Positions 19,863-30,804 are shown, counted from the first letter of the stretch. The stretch is 64,000 nt of DNA from Amycolatopsis sp. EV170708-02-1 (GCF_022479115.1 NZ_CP092497.1:8742001-8806000); one strand, 5' to 3'. Notes: generated by a model from the letters alone, not told the origin. Program-made: numbers and translations.

Positions 19863-19921
19863 AAGTACATGAAGGCCCCCTTCCTTGCGCCTAGGTACAG
19901 GAAGGGGGCCTTCATGTACTT
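19863..19921. terminator. Long perfect hairpin after the DUF574 methyltransferase gene
   Basis: Two 23-nt perfect arms (19863-19885 and 19899-19921) around a 13-nt loop. The arm contains CATGAAGGCCCCCTTCC. It starts 9 nt past the stop. The related core TGAAGGCC(G/C)CC recurs in the terminator at 37904-37943, suggesting a repeated hairpin family used as terminators. Confidence 0.75.
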
Positions 19922-19945
19922 GTGACGCGCGTCGCCTTGCAGTGC

Positions 19946-19973
19946 AACTAGGTGCATATGAAACTGGGTGCAT
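19946..19973. promoter_or_regulatory. Direct repeat over the PadR start, possible operator
   Basis: AACTAGGTGCAT (19946-19957) and AACTGGGTGCAT (19962-19973) are near-identical 12-mers 16 bp apart, the second running into the PadR start codon. TGCA half-sites on both sides of ACTAGG also give an inverted element. No ribosome site is visible, so the transcript may be leaderless and the repeats may bind PadR itself. Confidence 0.4.
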
Positions 19974-20508
19974 GGCATTGGAGCACGCGATCCTCGTTTC
20001 GCTGTCCGAGCGGTCCGGCTCGGGCTACGAGCTCACGCGTCGCTTCGAGAAGTCCATCGGACTGTGGTGGAGCGCCACCCACCAGCAGATCTACCGCGTC
20101 CTCAAGCGGATGGAGGACGCGGGCTGGGTCACCGTCGACCAGGTCGCGCAGTCCGGGAAGCCCGACAAGAAGGTGTACACCGTCGGCGACGCCGGGCGGA
20201 CCGAACTGGCCCGCTGGCTCGCCGAACCCGATCCGTCGGCCACCGCCAGGGAGCTTGCCGTGAAGATCCGCGGCGCGGCGCTCGGCGATCCGGCCGCCGT
20301 CGCCGCCGAGGTCACCCGGCATCGCGACGCGCACGCGGCACAGCTCGACGCGTACCTGCTGATCGAGAAGCGCGACTTCCCCGACCCGAGCGTCCTCAGT
20401 GGACAGTCGTTGCACCAGTTCCTCGTGCTGCGCGGAGGAATCCGAACCGAACAGGGCCACGTCGAGTGGCTCGAGGAAGTCCTCCAGGCATTCCACCACG
20501 ATGCGTAA
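19972..20508 (+). CDS. PadR-family transcriptional regulator
   Basis: 178 residues. The N-terminal winged helix (MALEHAILVSLSERSGSGYE, TRRFEKSIGLWWSATHQQIY, VYTVGDAGRTEL) is followed by the C-terminal dimerisation helices of the Vir_act_alpha_C type (ALGDPAAVAAEVTRHRDAHA, LRGGIRTEQGHVEWLEEVL). PadR regulators usually repress an adjacent gene and respond to phenolic or other small ligands. The FadH-like reductase gene begins 9 bp after its stop, so the two form an operon and the reductase is the likely regulated function. Confidence 0.9.
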   Translation: MALEHAILVSLSERSGSGYELTRRFEKSIGLWWSATHQQIYRVLKRMEDAGWVTVDQVAQSGKPDKKVYTVGDAGRTELARWLAEPDPSATARELAVKIRGAALGDPAAVAAEVTRHRDAHAAQLDAYLLIEKRDFPDPSVLSGQSLHQFLVLRGGIRTEQGHVEWLEEVLQAFHHDA

Positions 20509-22536
<2,028 letters not shown>

Positions 22537-22559
22537 CGAGTGGCCTCGTAGATGGCAGG

Positions 22560-23537
22560 ATGAGCCTTGTGCGGGACGTATGCGTGATCGGGCTCGGGTT
22601 GATCGGTGGTTCGCTGCTGCGCGCGGCGCATTCGATCGGCCGCACCACGTTCGGGGCGACGACCTCCGAAGCTGACGCGGACGCCGCCAGCAGAGCGGGT
22701 TTCGACGTCACCACGCAGGTCGAAGCGGCGCTGAGCAAGGCGGCGGAGCGGGACGCGATGATCGTGCTCGCGGTGCCGCTGCCCGCGGTCGAGGAGGTGC
22801 TCCGGACCGTTTCGCGGGTCGCCGGGCACTGCGTCCTCACCGACGTGACCAGCGTGAAGGGCCCGGTGCTCGACTCGGTCCGGCGCCGCGCGCCGTACGC
22901 GAAGTTCGTCGGCGGGCATCCGATGGCCGGGACGGCGAACTCCGGCTGGAAGGCGAGCAATCCGGCGTTGTTCGGCGGCGCGGCGTGGGTGCTGGGCGTC
23001 GAACACGACACCGATCTGACGGCGTGGGCGGAGGTCGCCCAGCTCGTACTGGACGTCGGCGCGCACGTCGTGCCGCTGCCCGCGGACTCGCACGACGAGA
23101 CGGTCGCGCGGATCTCGCATCTGCCGCATATCTTCGCGGCCATCCTGGCCACGATCGGCGCGCAGGGCGGGCCGCTGGCGATGTCGCTGGCCGCCGGGTC
23201 CTATACGGACGGCACGCGGGTGGCCGGATCGAGCCCGGCGCTGGTGCGGGCGATGACCGAGGGCAACCGGGACGCGCTGCTGCCGATCGTCGACGAGGCG
23301 CTCGGGCGGCTGGGCGCGGCGCGGGGCTCGCTGGCGTCGACGGGCGGTCTCGCTGTGACGGTCAACGCGGGCCACGAGGGCGCGCAAGCGTTTGCGGCCA
23401 GTAAGGACGCGGAACGCGCCGGGGTGCGGGTCAGCCTGACCGCCCCGGACGCGCGCGACGGCCTGATCGCGCTCGGCGAGCGCGGCGGCCGGATCACGGC
23501 CATCGAGGGCGACACCGCGATCGGCGAGGTCTCCTGA
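22560..23537 (+). CDS. tyrA: Prephenate dehydrogenase
   Basis: 325 residues. The NAD(P)-binding motif VCVIGLGLIGGSLLRAA opens the protein, followed by the TyrA hallmarks VLTDVTSVKGPVLDSV, GGHPMAGTANSGW and DETVARISHLPH; the last contains the catalytic-region histidine. It decarboxylates prephenate oxidatively to 4-hydroxyphenylpyruvate in tyrosine synthesis. A tail of about 60 residues (VRVSLTAPDARDGLIALGER) follows the core. The transaminase that completes the pathway could be the Pat enzyme about 36 kb away. A 64-bp hairpin repeat starts directly at its stop codon. Confidence 0.92.
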   Translation: MSLVRDVCVIGLGLIGGSLLRAAHSIGRTTFGATTSEADADAASRAGFDVTTQVEAALSKAAERDAMIVLAVPLPAVEEVLRTVSRVAGHCVLTDVTSVKGPVLDSVRRRAPYAKFVGGHPMAGTANSGWKASNPALFGGAAWVLGVEHDTDLTAWAEVAQLVLDVGAHVVPLPADSHDETVARISHLPHIFAAILATIGAQGGPLAMSLAAGSYTDGTRVAGSSPALVRAMTEGNRDALLPIVDEALGRLGAARGSLASTGGLAVTVNAGHEGAQAFAASKDAERAGVRVSLTAPDARDGLIALGERGGRITAIEGDTAIGEVS

Positions 23538-23601
23538 CGCGTTTCGTCCTCTGAATGCGGTCCTTGCACACGCAAGTACCGCGTTCAGAGGACGAAACGC
23601 G
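23538..23601. repeat. 64-bp dispersed palindromic repeat, copy 1
   Basis: A near-perfect inverted repeat with outer arms CGCGTTTCGTCCTCTGAA and its complement. It is flush with the tyrA stop. A second 64-bp copy, identical at about 55 positions, lies at 33244-33307, also at a gene end. It probably works as a terminator and belongs to a dispersed family. Confidence 0.85.
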
Positions 23602-23609
23602 GGAGATGG

Positions 23610-23837
23610 TTACTGGCCCTGCGGCGGGTTCTGGGGCTGGGGGTTGTCGGGGGTGTCGTCGAACTTGTTGATGAACCCCTTCGCCTTCTCGACACCCGAG
23701 TCGATCTGGGAGTCGTGACCGGAGAACTTCGACTTGGCGAAGTCGGCCGCCTTGTCCAGGCCGCCCTCGATCTTGTCGTTGTGCTCGCGGAGAGCGTCGG
23801 TGGCCTTGTTCTTCAATTCATCGAAGTTGATGCCCAT
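23610..23837 (-). CDS. Small Rv0909/MT0933-type antitoxin-like protein
   Basis: 75 residues, highly charged and helical: GINFDELKNKATDALREHND, GGLDKAADFAKSKFSGHD, DSGVEKAKGFINKFDD, then a proline/glutamine-rich tail. The repeated helix pattern resembles the MT0933/Rv0909 antitoxin family and CsbD-like stress proteins. No toxin is adjacent, so a toxin-antitoxin role is unproven; the SRPBCC protein at 27493 is not clearly its partner. ATG 23837 is preferred to an in-frame TTG 18 bp upstream. No strong ribosome site is visible. Confidence 0.7.
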   Translation of the reverse strand: MGINFDELKNKATDALREHNDKIEGGLDKAADFAKSKFSGHDSQIDSGVEKAKGFINKFDDTPDNPQPQNPPQGQ

Positions 23838-23898
23838 GGCCACATCGTCACACAAGGACCGGCGAACACGCCTCGGCGATCACCCGTCGTGGGGACGC

Positions 23899-24831
23899 TC
23901 AGAACGGCCGGTCGCCCGTGATGGCGACGCGTTCGGCCACCCGCGCGTACGGGTGGTAGTCGTTGACGGCGTAATGCTGGGTGGCGCGGTTGTCCCAGAA
24001 GGCCACCGAACCCGGCCGCCAGGCGAAGCGCACCTGGAACTCCGGGATATGCGCCCGGCTGAACAGGTACCGCAGGAGCCTGTCGCTCTCGTCGCGGTCG
24101 ATGCCGACGATATGCGTCGTGAAGGCCTGGTTCACGAAGAGGGTGCGGCGGCCGGTTTCCGGATGCGTGCGGACGACGGGGTGCTCGACCGGCGGGAACG
24201 CGTCTTGGTGACGCAGCAGGAGCTCCGGGTCGGAGAAGCGGTCGAAGCCGGGGATGAAGTCGTGCACCGCGGTCAACCCGTCGACGCGCTCGCGGATGTC
24301 GTCGGGCAGGTTGTCGTAGGCGGCGGCCATGTCGGCCCACATCGTGTCGCCGCCCACCGGCGGGACCTCGATCAGCCGCAGGACCGAGCCGAGCGCCGGC
24401 GCGGGCCGGAACGTGACGTCCACGTGCCAGATGTTCTCGAACGCGGGCATGGTCGCGGACCGGGCGAACCGCGTGGTGTCCTCGGTGTCGCCCTTCGGGA
24501 TGAACGGGTTCGTCTCCAGTTCGCCCCAGTTGGCGGCGAACGCGCGCTGGTGCGCCGAAGTGATGTCCTGGTCGCGGAAGAACAGCACCTTCCACTCCAG
24601 CAGCGCGCGGTTCAGCTCGGCGTGGAGCTCCGGCGTCAGCGGCCGGGCGAGGTCGACGCCGCCGATCTCGGCGCCGATCACCCTTCCCAGCGGGCGTAGC
24701 GAGAAGAGCTCGTACGGGCGTTCCTCGACACCTTCCGGCAGGCGCCGCAGCAGGCGCGGCCCTTCGAGGATCCCGCCGTCGGGGACGGTCGCGGGACGGA
24801 GACGGACACGGTCGGGCAGTTCGATGGACAT
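23899..24831 (-). CDS. TauD/TfdA-family 2-oxoglutarate-dependent dioxygenase
   Basis: 310 residues. The iron ligands are visible as WHVDVTF (HxD) and the distal His in ATQHYAVNDY; the 2-oxoglutarate-binding Arg lies in YARVAERVAITG. Other family landmarks are VLFFRDQDIT, GGDTMWADM and HPVVRTHPETGR. Such enzymes hydroxylate sulfonates, alkyl sulfates or similar compounds to release sulfite or sulfate. ATG 24831 has GGAG 6 nt upstream. The closest gene family is alkylsulfatase/taurine dioxygenase, but the substrate cannot be read from sequence. No sulfur transporter is adjacent. Confidence 0.88.
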   Translation of the reverse strand: MSIELPDRVRLRPATVPDGGILEGPRLLRRLPEGVEERPYELFSLRPLGRVIGAEIGGVDLARPLTPELHAELNRALLEWKVLFFRDQDITSAHQRAFAANWGELETNPFIPKGDTEDTTRFARSATMPAFENIWHVDVTFRPAPALGSVLRLIEVPPVGGDTMWADMAAAYDNLPDDIRERVDGLTAVHDFIPGFDRFSDPELLLRHQDAFPPVEHPVVRTHPETGRRTLFVNQAFTTHIVGIDRDESDRLLRYLFSRAHIPEFQVRFAWRPGSVAFWDNRATQHYAVNDYHPYARVAERVAITGDRPF

Positions 24832-25066
24832 GCTGGGCTCCAAGGGTTTCCGATTTCCGGGTAGGACGGAACCGGCCACCTTTCACAGGCGGCCTTCGCG
24901 GGAAATACGGCTACGCGGGCGGAGAACCCAAACGTCCACGGCGCAGGAGCAGTGCGGCGACGCCTTCACCCAGCGAACGGTGCGGCGCGGACTCCCAAGT
25001 GACGGACACGACCCCATGGTGGGCGCGATTTGGCGCGCGGTCAACAGCGTCCATGCGACGGGACGA

Positions 25067-25405
25067 TCACCGTCTCCGCTCGGACGGGAAGCTGCCCGAC
25101 CACGTGTTCCGATGCTCGCGGGGCCGCAGCGCTTCGGCCAGCACCCACTGCGAATGCGTCGTGCCGCCCCGGCCCACCGGACCGAGCTGGAAGGTGACCC
25201 AGCCGACCCAGTGCCCCGTCGTCGTCGCCCGCCACATCCCCAGCAGCCCGGGGACGGTGGCGGTCAGATCCAGGCCGTCGGGCAGGCGGGTCTTCACCGC
25301 GCCGACGGGGTACACCAGCTTGAGATCGACCCAAACGGGCTGGTTGGGCCGGACCATGTGCAGGTGACGCGGCCCCGGCGGCAGCGTGTCACCAGTGTCG
25401 AGCAT
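25067..25405 (-). CDS. Unknown small protein under a perfect SOS (LexA) box
   Basis: 112 residues, no recognised family. The sequence is dense in hydrophobic and aromatic residues without a signal peptide: HMVRPNQPVWVDLKLVYPVG, LLGMWRATTTGHWVGWVTFQ. Codon use is like its neighbours, so a real gene is likely. The start ATG lies 21 bp downstream of a 16-bp palindrome TCGAACATTAGTTCGA, an exact match to the actinobacterial LexA site TCGAAC-N4-GTTCGA. There is no evident ribosome site, so it may be leaderless. Expression is therefore predicted to be DNA-damage induced. It sits downstream of and co-directional with the FUSC gene, but the box gives it its own promoter. Confidence 0.7.
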   Translation of the reverse strand: MLDTGDTLPPGPRHLHMVRPNQPVWVDLKLVYPVGAVKTRLPDGLDLTATVPGLLGMWRATTTGHWVGWVTFQLGPVGRGGTTHSQWVLAEALRPREHRNTWSGSFPSERRR

Positions 25406-25426
25406 GCGTCGATTATGCGTGAAAAC

Positions 25427-25442
25427 TCGAACATTAGTTCGA
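25427..25442. promoter_or_regulatory. LexA/SOS box
   Basis: TCGAAC-ATTA-GTTCGA, a perfect palindrome (extended by C/G to 18 bp) equal to the Mycobacterium/Streptomyces SOS consensus. It lies 21 bp upstream of the unknown gene starting at 25405 and 36 bp downstream of the FUSC stop, so that small gene is the only plausible target. Confidence 0.85.
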
Positions 25443-25478
25443 GATGATGCTCACCCATCCCCCGTCCGGGTGGGTAGG

Positions 25479-27443
25479 TCAGGCGCGGCGGTGATACGGC
25501 AGAAACCGCCGGACCAGCCGCAGCGGCGCGCGTTCGACGAGGTCGGGGCCGCGCACGGCGTCGAAGGCGGCGCCGATCTGGTCGACGACGCCGGACAGCT
25601 GCTCGTTGTCGGGCATCGGCATCTCTTCCGGGTCCCGTTCGTCGCGGACGGCGGCCGCGAGTTCGGCGAGGGCCGCCGTCAGGAGCGCGATGTCGGCCTT
25701 GCCGGGGGCGGGGGCACCGCGCCCGAGGGTGACGCCGACCTCGGTGACGGCGTCGGCGACGCGTTCGAGCCCGGCGATCACCGGCCACCAGGCGACGGCC
25801 TGCCGTCCGGCGGCGGAGGGTTCGACGACGACCTGCTGGAACGCGGTCCGCAGGTCGGCCAGCGCGCGGTAGGCGCGGCGACGGGCGCGTGAGCGGTCCA
25901 ACCGGGCCTCGCCGGACGGCGCGAGCACGAGTCCTTTGTCGACGTACTTCACCAGGCTGTCGAGGCTGTCGGCGAGCCGTCCGCCGACCTGTGGCCGTCG
26001 GCTGCCCGGCCAGAGCAGGTAGCCGAAGATCAGGACGATCGCGCAGCCGAGCACGGTGTCGACGAGCCTGGCGAGCACGACGTTCCAGCTTCCGGTGCTG
26101 GCGAGGTCCATCTGCAGGATGATCAGCGGTGTCACGAAGGCGCTGAGGATGCCGTAGTTGCGGACCTTGCCGACCGCGACGCCGCCCGCGAAGACGGCGA
26201 TCAGCAGGACCAGCAGCCAGCCCTCGCCGCCCGCGGCGAGCACGGCCGCGCCGATGCCCACGCCGATCACCGTGCCGATGCCGCGCAGCACGGCGCGGCC
26301 GAAGACCGAGCCGAAGTCCGGTTTGAGGACGATGCCGACGGTGAGCGTGATCCAGTAGGACCGTTCGAACGGGACGAGCAGCGCGACGACTTCGGCGATC
26401 GCGACGCACAACGTGAGGCGGAGCGCGGCGAACCAGGTGAGCGGGCCGGAAACGAGCGAACCCGCCCAGCCGCGAAGGCGTTTGTGCCACGGCTGGACAT
26501 CGCGCCGTTTCCGGTTGTCGCCCTTGCCTATCCGGGCGAGGCCGGCGTAGAGCGCGGCGAGGACCGGGTCGGCGTCTTCGGGCGCTTCGGGAGGCTCCGG
26601 TAGTTCCTGGTTCGCGAGGACGGCGGCCGAGGTCGCGATGAAGTGGTCGATCACGTCGTCCGGGGCGTGGCGGCCGGCGTTGACCATCGCGACCGACGCC
26701 TCGACGGCGGGGGTGCTGGCCGAGAGCAGGTTGAGCAGCTGGCGATAGGTGGCGTCGCGGCCGGACAGCCAGGACCGGGCGGTGAGCAGCCGGTCGTACG
26801 CGGTGTTCATCGCGGTCGTGAGCTGGTGCCGCGCGACACGTGAGGTGGCTTCGTCGGTCGCGGAGAGCATCGCGGCGAGCTCGACGTAGACGTGCGCGAC
26901 GGCGCCGCGTTCGGGGCTGGTGGCGCGGAAGGTCCAGGTGGCGAGCGCGATCAGCAGGCTCCAGGCGGCGCCGGCGCAGAAGTAGCCGAGGAGGACTTCG
27001 ACGCGCAGCCCGGTGACGTGCTGGCCGGTGCCGAGCACGCAGAAGACGAACATCTGCAACCCTGCGACCGACGCGTTGCTGCCCGCCGCGCTGATCAGCG
27101 CGGACACCGCGGCGACCCCGACGACGACCGGGATGGACGCGGCGGGGATGCCGCCGGTGATCAGCCCGGCGAAGTAGCCGAGGGCGGCGGCCGCGGTGGC
27201 TCCGCCGAGCCGCCGCGCGCGGTAGCGATACGGGCCGGCGGATTCGGAAAGGACGGTGGGCAGGGCGCCGGTGGAGACGAGCGCGCCGACGCCGATGTCT
27301 CCCAGTGCGTAGCCGACGGCGAGCGGGACGGCGAGGGCGAGGACGGCGCGGGCGACCATGTTCCACGGAATGGGAACCGGTGTGCTGCGGAGCAGCTGCA
27401 CCAGCCAATGTGGTGCGGCGATCTCGCGGCGCGGCGTGCTCAC
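25479..27443 (-). CDS. FUSC-family inner-membrane transporter (aromatic acid exporter type)
   Basis: 654 residues with two membrane halves, the FUSC layout. The first bundle spans about residues 28-170 (MVARAVLALAVPLAVGYALG; FAGLITGGIPAASIPVVVGV), then a cytoplasmic helical region of about 190 residues, then a second bundle at about 355-500 (ALRLTLCVAIAEVVALLVPF; SYWITLTVGIVLKPDFGSVF, the FUSC signature) and a helical tail. Relatives such as AaeB and YccS export aromatic acids or small hydrophobic compounds. It is divergent from a small SRPBCC gene 49 bp away. Substrate unknown. Confidence 0.88.
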   Translation of the reverse strand: MSTPRREIAAPHWLVQLLRSTPVPIPWNMVARAVLALAVPLAVGYALGDIGVGALVSTGALPTVLSESAGPYRYRARRLGGATAAAALGYFAGLITGGIPAASIPVVVGVAAVSALISAAGSNASVAGLQMFVFCVLGTGQHVTGLRVEVLLGYFCAGAAWSLLIALATWTFRATSPERGAVAHVYVELAAMLSATDEATSRVARHQLTTAMNTAYDRLLTARSWLSGRDATYRQLLNLLSASTPAVEASVAMVNAGRHAPDDVIDHFIATSAAVLANQELPEPPEAPEDADPVLAALYAGLARIGKGDNRKRRDVQPWHKRLRGWAGSLVSGPLTWFAALRLTLCVAIAEVVALLVPFERSYWITLTVGIVLKPDFGSVFGRAVLRGIGTVIGVGIGAAVLAAGGEGWLLVLLIAVFAGGVAVGKVRNYGILSAFVTPLIILQMDLASTGSWNVVLARLVDTVLGCAIVLIFGYLLWPGSRRPQVGGRLADSLDSLVKYVDKGLVLAPSGEARLDRSRARRRAYRALADLRTAFQQVVVEPSAAGRQAVAWWPVIAGLERVADAVTEVGVTLGRGAPAPGKADIALLTAALAELAAAVRDERDPEEMPMPDNEQLSGVVDQIGAAFDAVRGPDLVERAPLRLVRRFLPYHRRA

Positions 27444-27492
27444 GCCTCCATCTTTGCTTATCCGTGGCGTTCGGAGCGGTTATCGTCGCCAC

Positions 27493-27933
27493 ATGGGCAA
27501 GACGTACTCCTTCGAGGTCAACCGGACGAGCAGCGCCTCGCCCGCCTCTCTGTTCGCGCTGGAGGCCGACGGTTCCCGGTGGTCGGAATGGGCGAAGCCG
27601 GTGGTGTTCCACTCGCGCTGGGCGCGGGAACCGGACGCGGACGGCGTGGGCGCGGTGCGGGCCGTCGGCCTGTGGCCGGTGTACCTCCATGAAGAGACGC
27701 TGGAGTACGAACAGGACCGGAAGCACGTCTACGGCTTCGCGGGTCTCGCGCTGCTGAAGGACTATCGCGCCGAAGTCTCGTTCACGCCGAACGCTTCCGG
27801 CGGCACGGATCTGCGATGGACCGGCCGGTTCACCGAGCCGCTGCCCGGCACCGGCGCCGCCGTCCGCACGGCGCTGCGCACCGTGATCTCGATCCTGGCC
27901 ACCCGCCTGGTGAAACACGCGGAACGCGCCTGA
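27493..27933 (+). CDS. SRPBCC-family ligand-binding protein
   Basis: 146 residues with the START/polyketide-cyclase-like pattern: a first strand KTYSFEVNRTS, helix SPASLFALEADGSRWSEWAK, strands such as YLHEETLEYE and YRAEVSFTPN, TDLRWTGRF, and a long C-terminal helix (AAVRTALRTVISILATRLVK). Such helix-grip proteins bind hydrophobic ligands. ATG 27493 is taken as the start because the upstream part of the frame overlaps the divergent FUSC gene. Shared control with FUSC is possible but no operator is obvious. Confidence 0.8.
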   Translation: MGKTYSFEVNRTSSASPASLFALEADGSRWSEWAKPVVFHSRWAREPDADGVGAVRAVGLWPVYLHEETLEYEQDRKHVYGFAGLALLKDYRAEVSFTPNASGGTDLRWTGRFTEPLPGTGAAVRTALRTVISILATRLVKHAERA

Positions 27934-28012
27934 CCCCACCCCCCGCCCTTCCCAAGGGGGGCGACCCCGAGTCCAGTCTACCGGCGCTGGGCGACGGGAA
28001 CGGGCGCTCGGC

Positions 28013-28050
28013 GGAGTTGTCCACAGAGGGCGTTGGTTGTGGACAACTCC
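28013..28050. repeat. Inverted pair of DnaA-box-like sites
   Basis: GGAGTTGTCCACA (28013-28025) and TGTGGACAACTCC (28038-28050) are perfect inverted arms with a 12-nt spacer. Each contains TTGTCCACA, the high-GC actinobacterial DnaA box. It lies between two convergent genes and could equally be a terminator hairpin. Confidence 0.6.
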
Positions 28051-28074
28051 TGTGGGTAGCCGAAGGACGCCACG

Positions 28075-28164
28075 GCCACATTGGACGCGGTGAGGGACGC
28101 CTTCGCCGCGTGCGACGCGGCGAAGGGAGCTTTCGCCACATTGGACGCGGTGAAAGTCCCCTTC
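28075..28164. repeat. Three tandem 30-bp repeat units
   Basis: Units at 28075-28104, 28105-28134 and 28135-28164. Units 1 and 3 both open with GCCACATTGGACGCGGTGA; unit 2 is a diverged version (GCCGCGTGCGACGCGGCGA). Each ends in a CTTC or TTTC run. The array runs up to the CHAT gene stop. No CRISPR-like spacers exist; it is a short tandem array of unknown role. Confidence 0.85.
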
Positions 28165-30786
28165 AGCCCGCGCCGAGACACAGGAAGGGACGCCGCAGCG
28201 GATCGGCGGCGGTCGCTTCCGCGAGCGCCAAAGCGGGCGCGGTCCCCAGCGCCAGCCGCCGATGCAGATCGGCCATCGCGGCGGCGGCCGCCTTGTCGCC
28301 GACCCGCGCGATCGCGCCGATGACCGTTCGCGAGCCGCTGGCGAGCAACGTCCCGGCGAAGCCGAGCGCCTCCTCGCCGGGCCGGATATGGCTCATCGCG
28401 AGTTCGCACGCGGCCAGCACCACCCGTTCCGGCGGCTTCGCGAGCCGGGCGGTTTCGTGCGCGTACAACGGGCCGTCGACCAGCTCCAGCCGCGAGAACA
28501 ACGCGTTCGCCGGTTCGTGCGCGCCGTGCGCGACCAGGTGCGCCATTCCGGAACCGTCCAAAGCGGACAGGACGGCATCGCTGGTCGCGTCCTTCCCGTC
28601 GACCAGCCGCGCCTGCGGGTACACGGCCCGCAGGTTCCGCACCTCACCCACCGAACCCGGCACCCCCGGCCCGCCGGCGAGCAGCACCGGCCCGGAGTTC
28701 CGCCGCCCGGACGCGGTCACCCAGGCGGTCGCCGACGGCGCGATCGACACCGGGTGTCCGTGCAGTGAAGGCAAAGCGCCCCAAGGCAACGCGTACAGCG
28801 AACCGATCGGCACGATGATCAGCTCGCGGTTCTCCAGCGTCTTCGCCAGCGACGCGGAGATCAGCCGGTCCAGTTTGTCCGCCCGGCGCCGCGCGGAACC
28901 GGTGACGACCTCGACCAGCGGCGCGGGCAGGTTGTCCGGGGCGAGGGCGTCCAGATCCGCGTGCAGCTGCCGCGCGGTCTCGACGATCTCCCCGAGCGGC
29001 CCCAGCTTCAGGAGCCGGAACCGGCCGCGGTCGACGACCACCGCGTACAAGGTGTCGCGATACCCCATCAGGCTGACCAGCACGCGATCGCCGAGCCGCT
29101 CGACCACCTCTTCGGGTGCCGAGACGGGCCGCGGGCGACCCCACTGGCTGGTGTACCACCCGAGCCGCGTCGCCTCCCGCTGCAAGCGGTCGTAGCGCTC
29201 CTCGAGCTTCCCGACCGGTTCACCGGACAGCCGCCGCGCCTGGATCGTCCCCTGCACGTGCCGCATTTCGTTGATGTGCCGGGCGAGCGCGGGATCCTCG
29301 ATGACCGGGAGCGGCTCGTAGCGGTACACCTGCGCGCGCGTGCGTTCCAGCCACGCGAACAGGCTCTTCGCCCCGGCGCCGCTGCGCCTGGCCTTCTTGA
29401 GCACCAGCGTCAGCGCGAGTTTGCCCAGCTCTTCGCCGTGCGCCGCCGTCCCGCAGACGAGGTCGAGCCCGCCCATGCGGTCGCGGATCTGCCCGAGTTC
29501 GGCCAGCCCGGCCCGCGCCTGCGCGAGCGCCGAACGCGGCCGGTGGGACGCCACGGCGAGTTCGGCCCGGCACAACCGCAGCTGCATCCGGTGGTCGATC
29601 GGCGTGGTCTGCCGCGGTTTCGGCACCTGCGCCAGCAGTGCTTGGGCGGCGGCCGTCTCCCCCGACGGATCAGCAGCCGCACCGCGAACATCCGCGCCGC
29701 GCCCGCTTCGTCGCGCAGACCCAGGCCCGCCAACCGGATGGCGAGTTCGGCCAGTCGCTCCGGCAGTTTCGCGGGCGGCTTCTTCTCCCTGTCCGCCAAG
29801 ACCTTCACCGCGTCCGCGCGAAGCCTGGTCAGTTCGGCGATCTCCGCCCATCGGCCGTTGCCACGCCGCAGGAAACTCCGTCGCGCGGAAGTCGCGAGCT
29901 TCTTCGCGAGAACGTGGTCGCCCTCCAGGATGGCCGCCCCGGCCCGCGCGACCTCGGCTTCGGCGACGAGATGATGCGCGCCGTTGCCGCGGAGTTCGGG
30001 GATCGCCTCGTCGAGATGCCGCGCCGCCTCCTCGGCGAGCCCGGCGGTGAGCAGGGCCTTCGCCTGATCGAGCCGGACCAGCGGCAGCGAACCAGGACCG
30101 TCGGTGACGAAGATCGAGGCTGCTTGCTCGTAGTGCCGGAGCGCTTCGGGGATGTCACCGAGCAACTGGGCGTGATCACCCAGGTTGTGCCGGATCTTCC
30201 CTTCCAGCATCCGGTGCCCGTGTTCGACGGCGAGATCGAGTGCGTCGGCGAGGTCCCGGTGCGCGTCGGCGGGATTGGTCTTCTGCAGCTGAAGCCAGGC
30301 CCGGTTCATCAAGGTCTTGGTCACCAGGAGACTGTGTCTGTCCGCCTCGGCGACGAGCTGGGGGATCACCGCGTTGTAGAGCGCGAGCGATTCGTCGAGC
30401 CGCCCCACGCGCATCATCACCAGCGCGCGCTGCAATACGACGATGAAACCCAGTTCCCGCCGGGCTTCACCGCTCGGCAGCCGAAGCCGCGTCCGCTCCG
30501 CCTCGTCCAGCCGGACGAAACCGTCCTCTTGGGACGTGATCTCCGCTTCCGCCGCCGCGAGGCTGACCAGGATCCGGACCCGGATCTCCAGCCGTTCGGG
30601 ACTGTCCGCGTCCACCCGCCCGAGCCGGGACAACCCGCTCTGAAGCAACCTGATCGCCGCGCCGGGCCCGTGGTCGGAAGCCGCGGCCCTGGCCCGGCGA
30701 TGCAGATCGGCCGCCGATTCGACTACGGCGTCGACGACGGAAGGCTGCGCGGGCACACGCACTATGGGAGCACACCCACGCCGCAT
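28163..30786 (-). CDS. TPR-CHAT caspase-like protease, interrupted by a one-base frameshift
   Basis: About 874 residues after bridging one frameshift. The N-terminal 550 residues are helical TPR-like repeats (LDESLALYNAVIPQLVAEAD; DIPEALRHYEQAASIFVTDG; HLDEAIPELRGNGAHHLVAE). The C-terminal CHAT domain carries the caspase-type dyad: His in MAHLVAHGAHEPANALF and Cys in VVLAACELAMSHI. The frame breaks at a run of five C on the plus strand (29659-29663): AVRLLIRRG in one frame continues as ETAAAQALLAQVP in the other if one base is added. It follows a beta-sandwich-protein gene by 18 bp and a sigma factor upstream, all on one transcript. CHAT proteases in bacteria often act in stress or conflict responses by cutting a partner protein. 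Confidence 0.85.
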
Positions 30787-30804
30787 AACGGAACAGCCGT
30801 CCGG

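Noticed and set aside
23610..27933. Toxin-antitoxin pair made of the Rv0909-like protein and the SRPBCC protein
   Set aside because: The two genes are about 3.7 kb apart with three genes between, and the SRPBCC protein is not close to the Rv0910 type.
25294..27939. An 881-codon minus-strand frame
   Set aside because: It covers the FUSC gene in another frame; the Arg/Pro-rich translation is an artefact.
28013..28050. Replication origin at the DnaA-box pair
   Set aside because: Only two boxes, no AT-rich unwinding region and no dnaA or dnaN nearby.
28075..28164. Possible CRISPR array
   Set aside because: The three 30-bp units are directly abutting with no spacers, and no cas genes are near.
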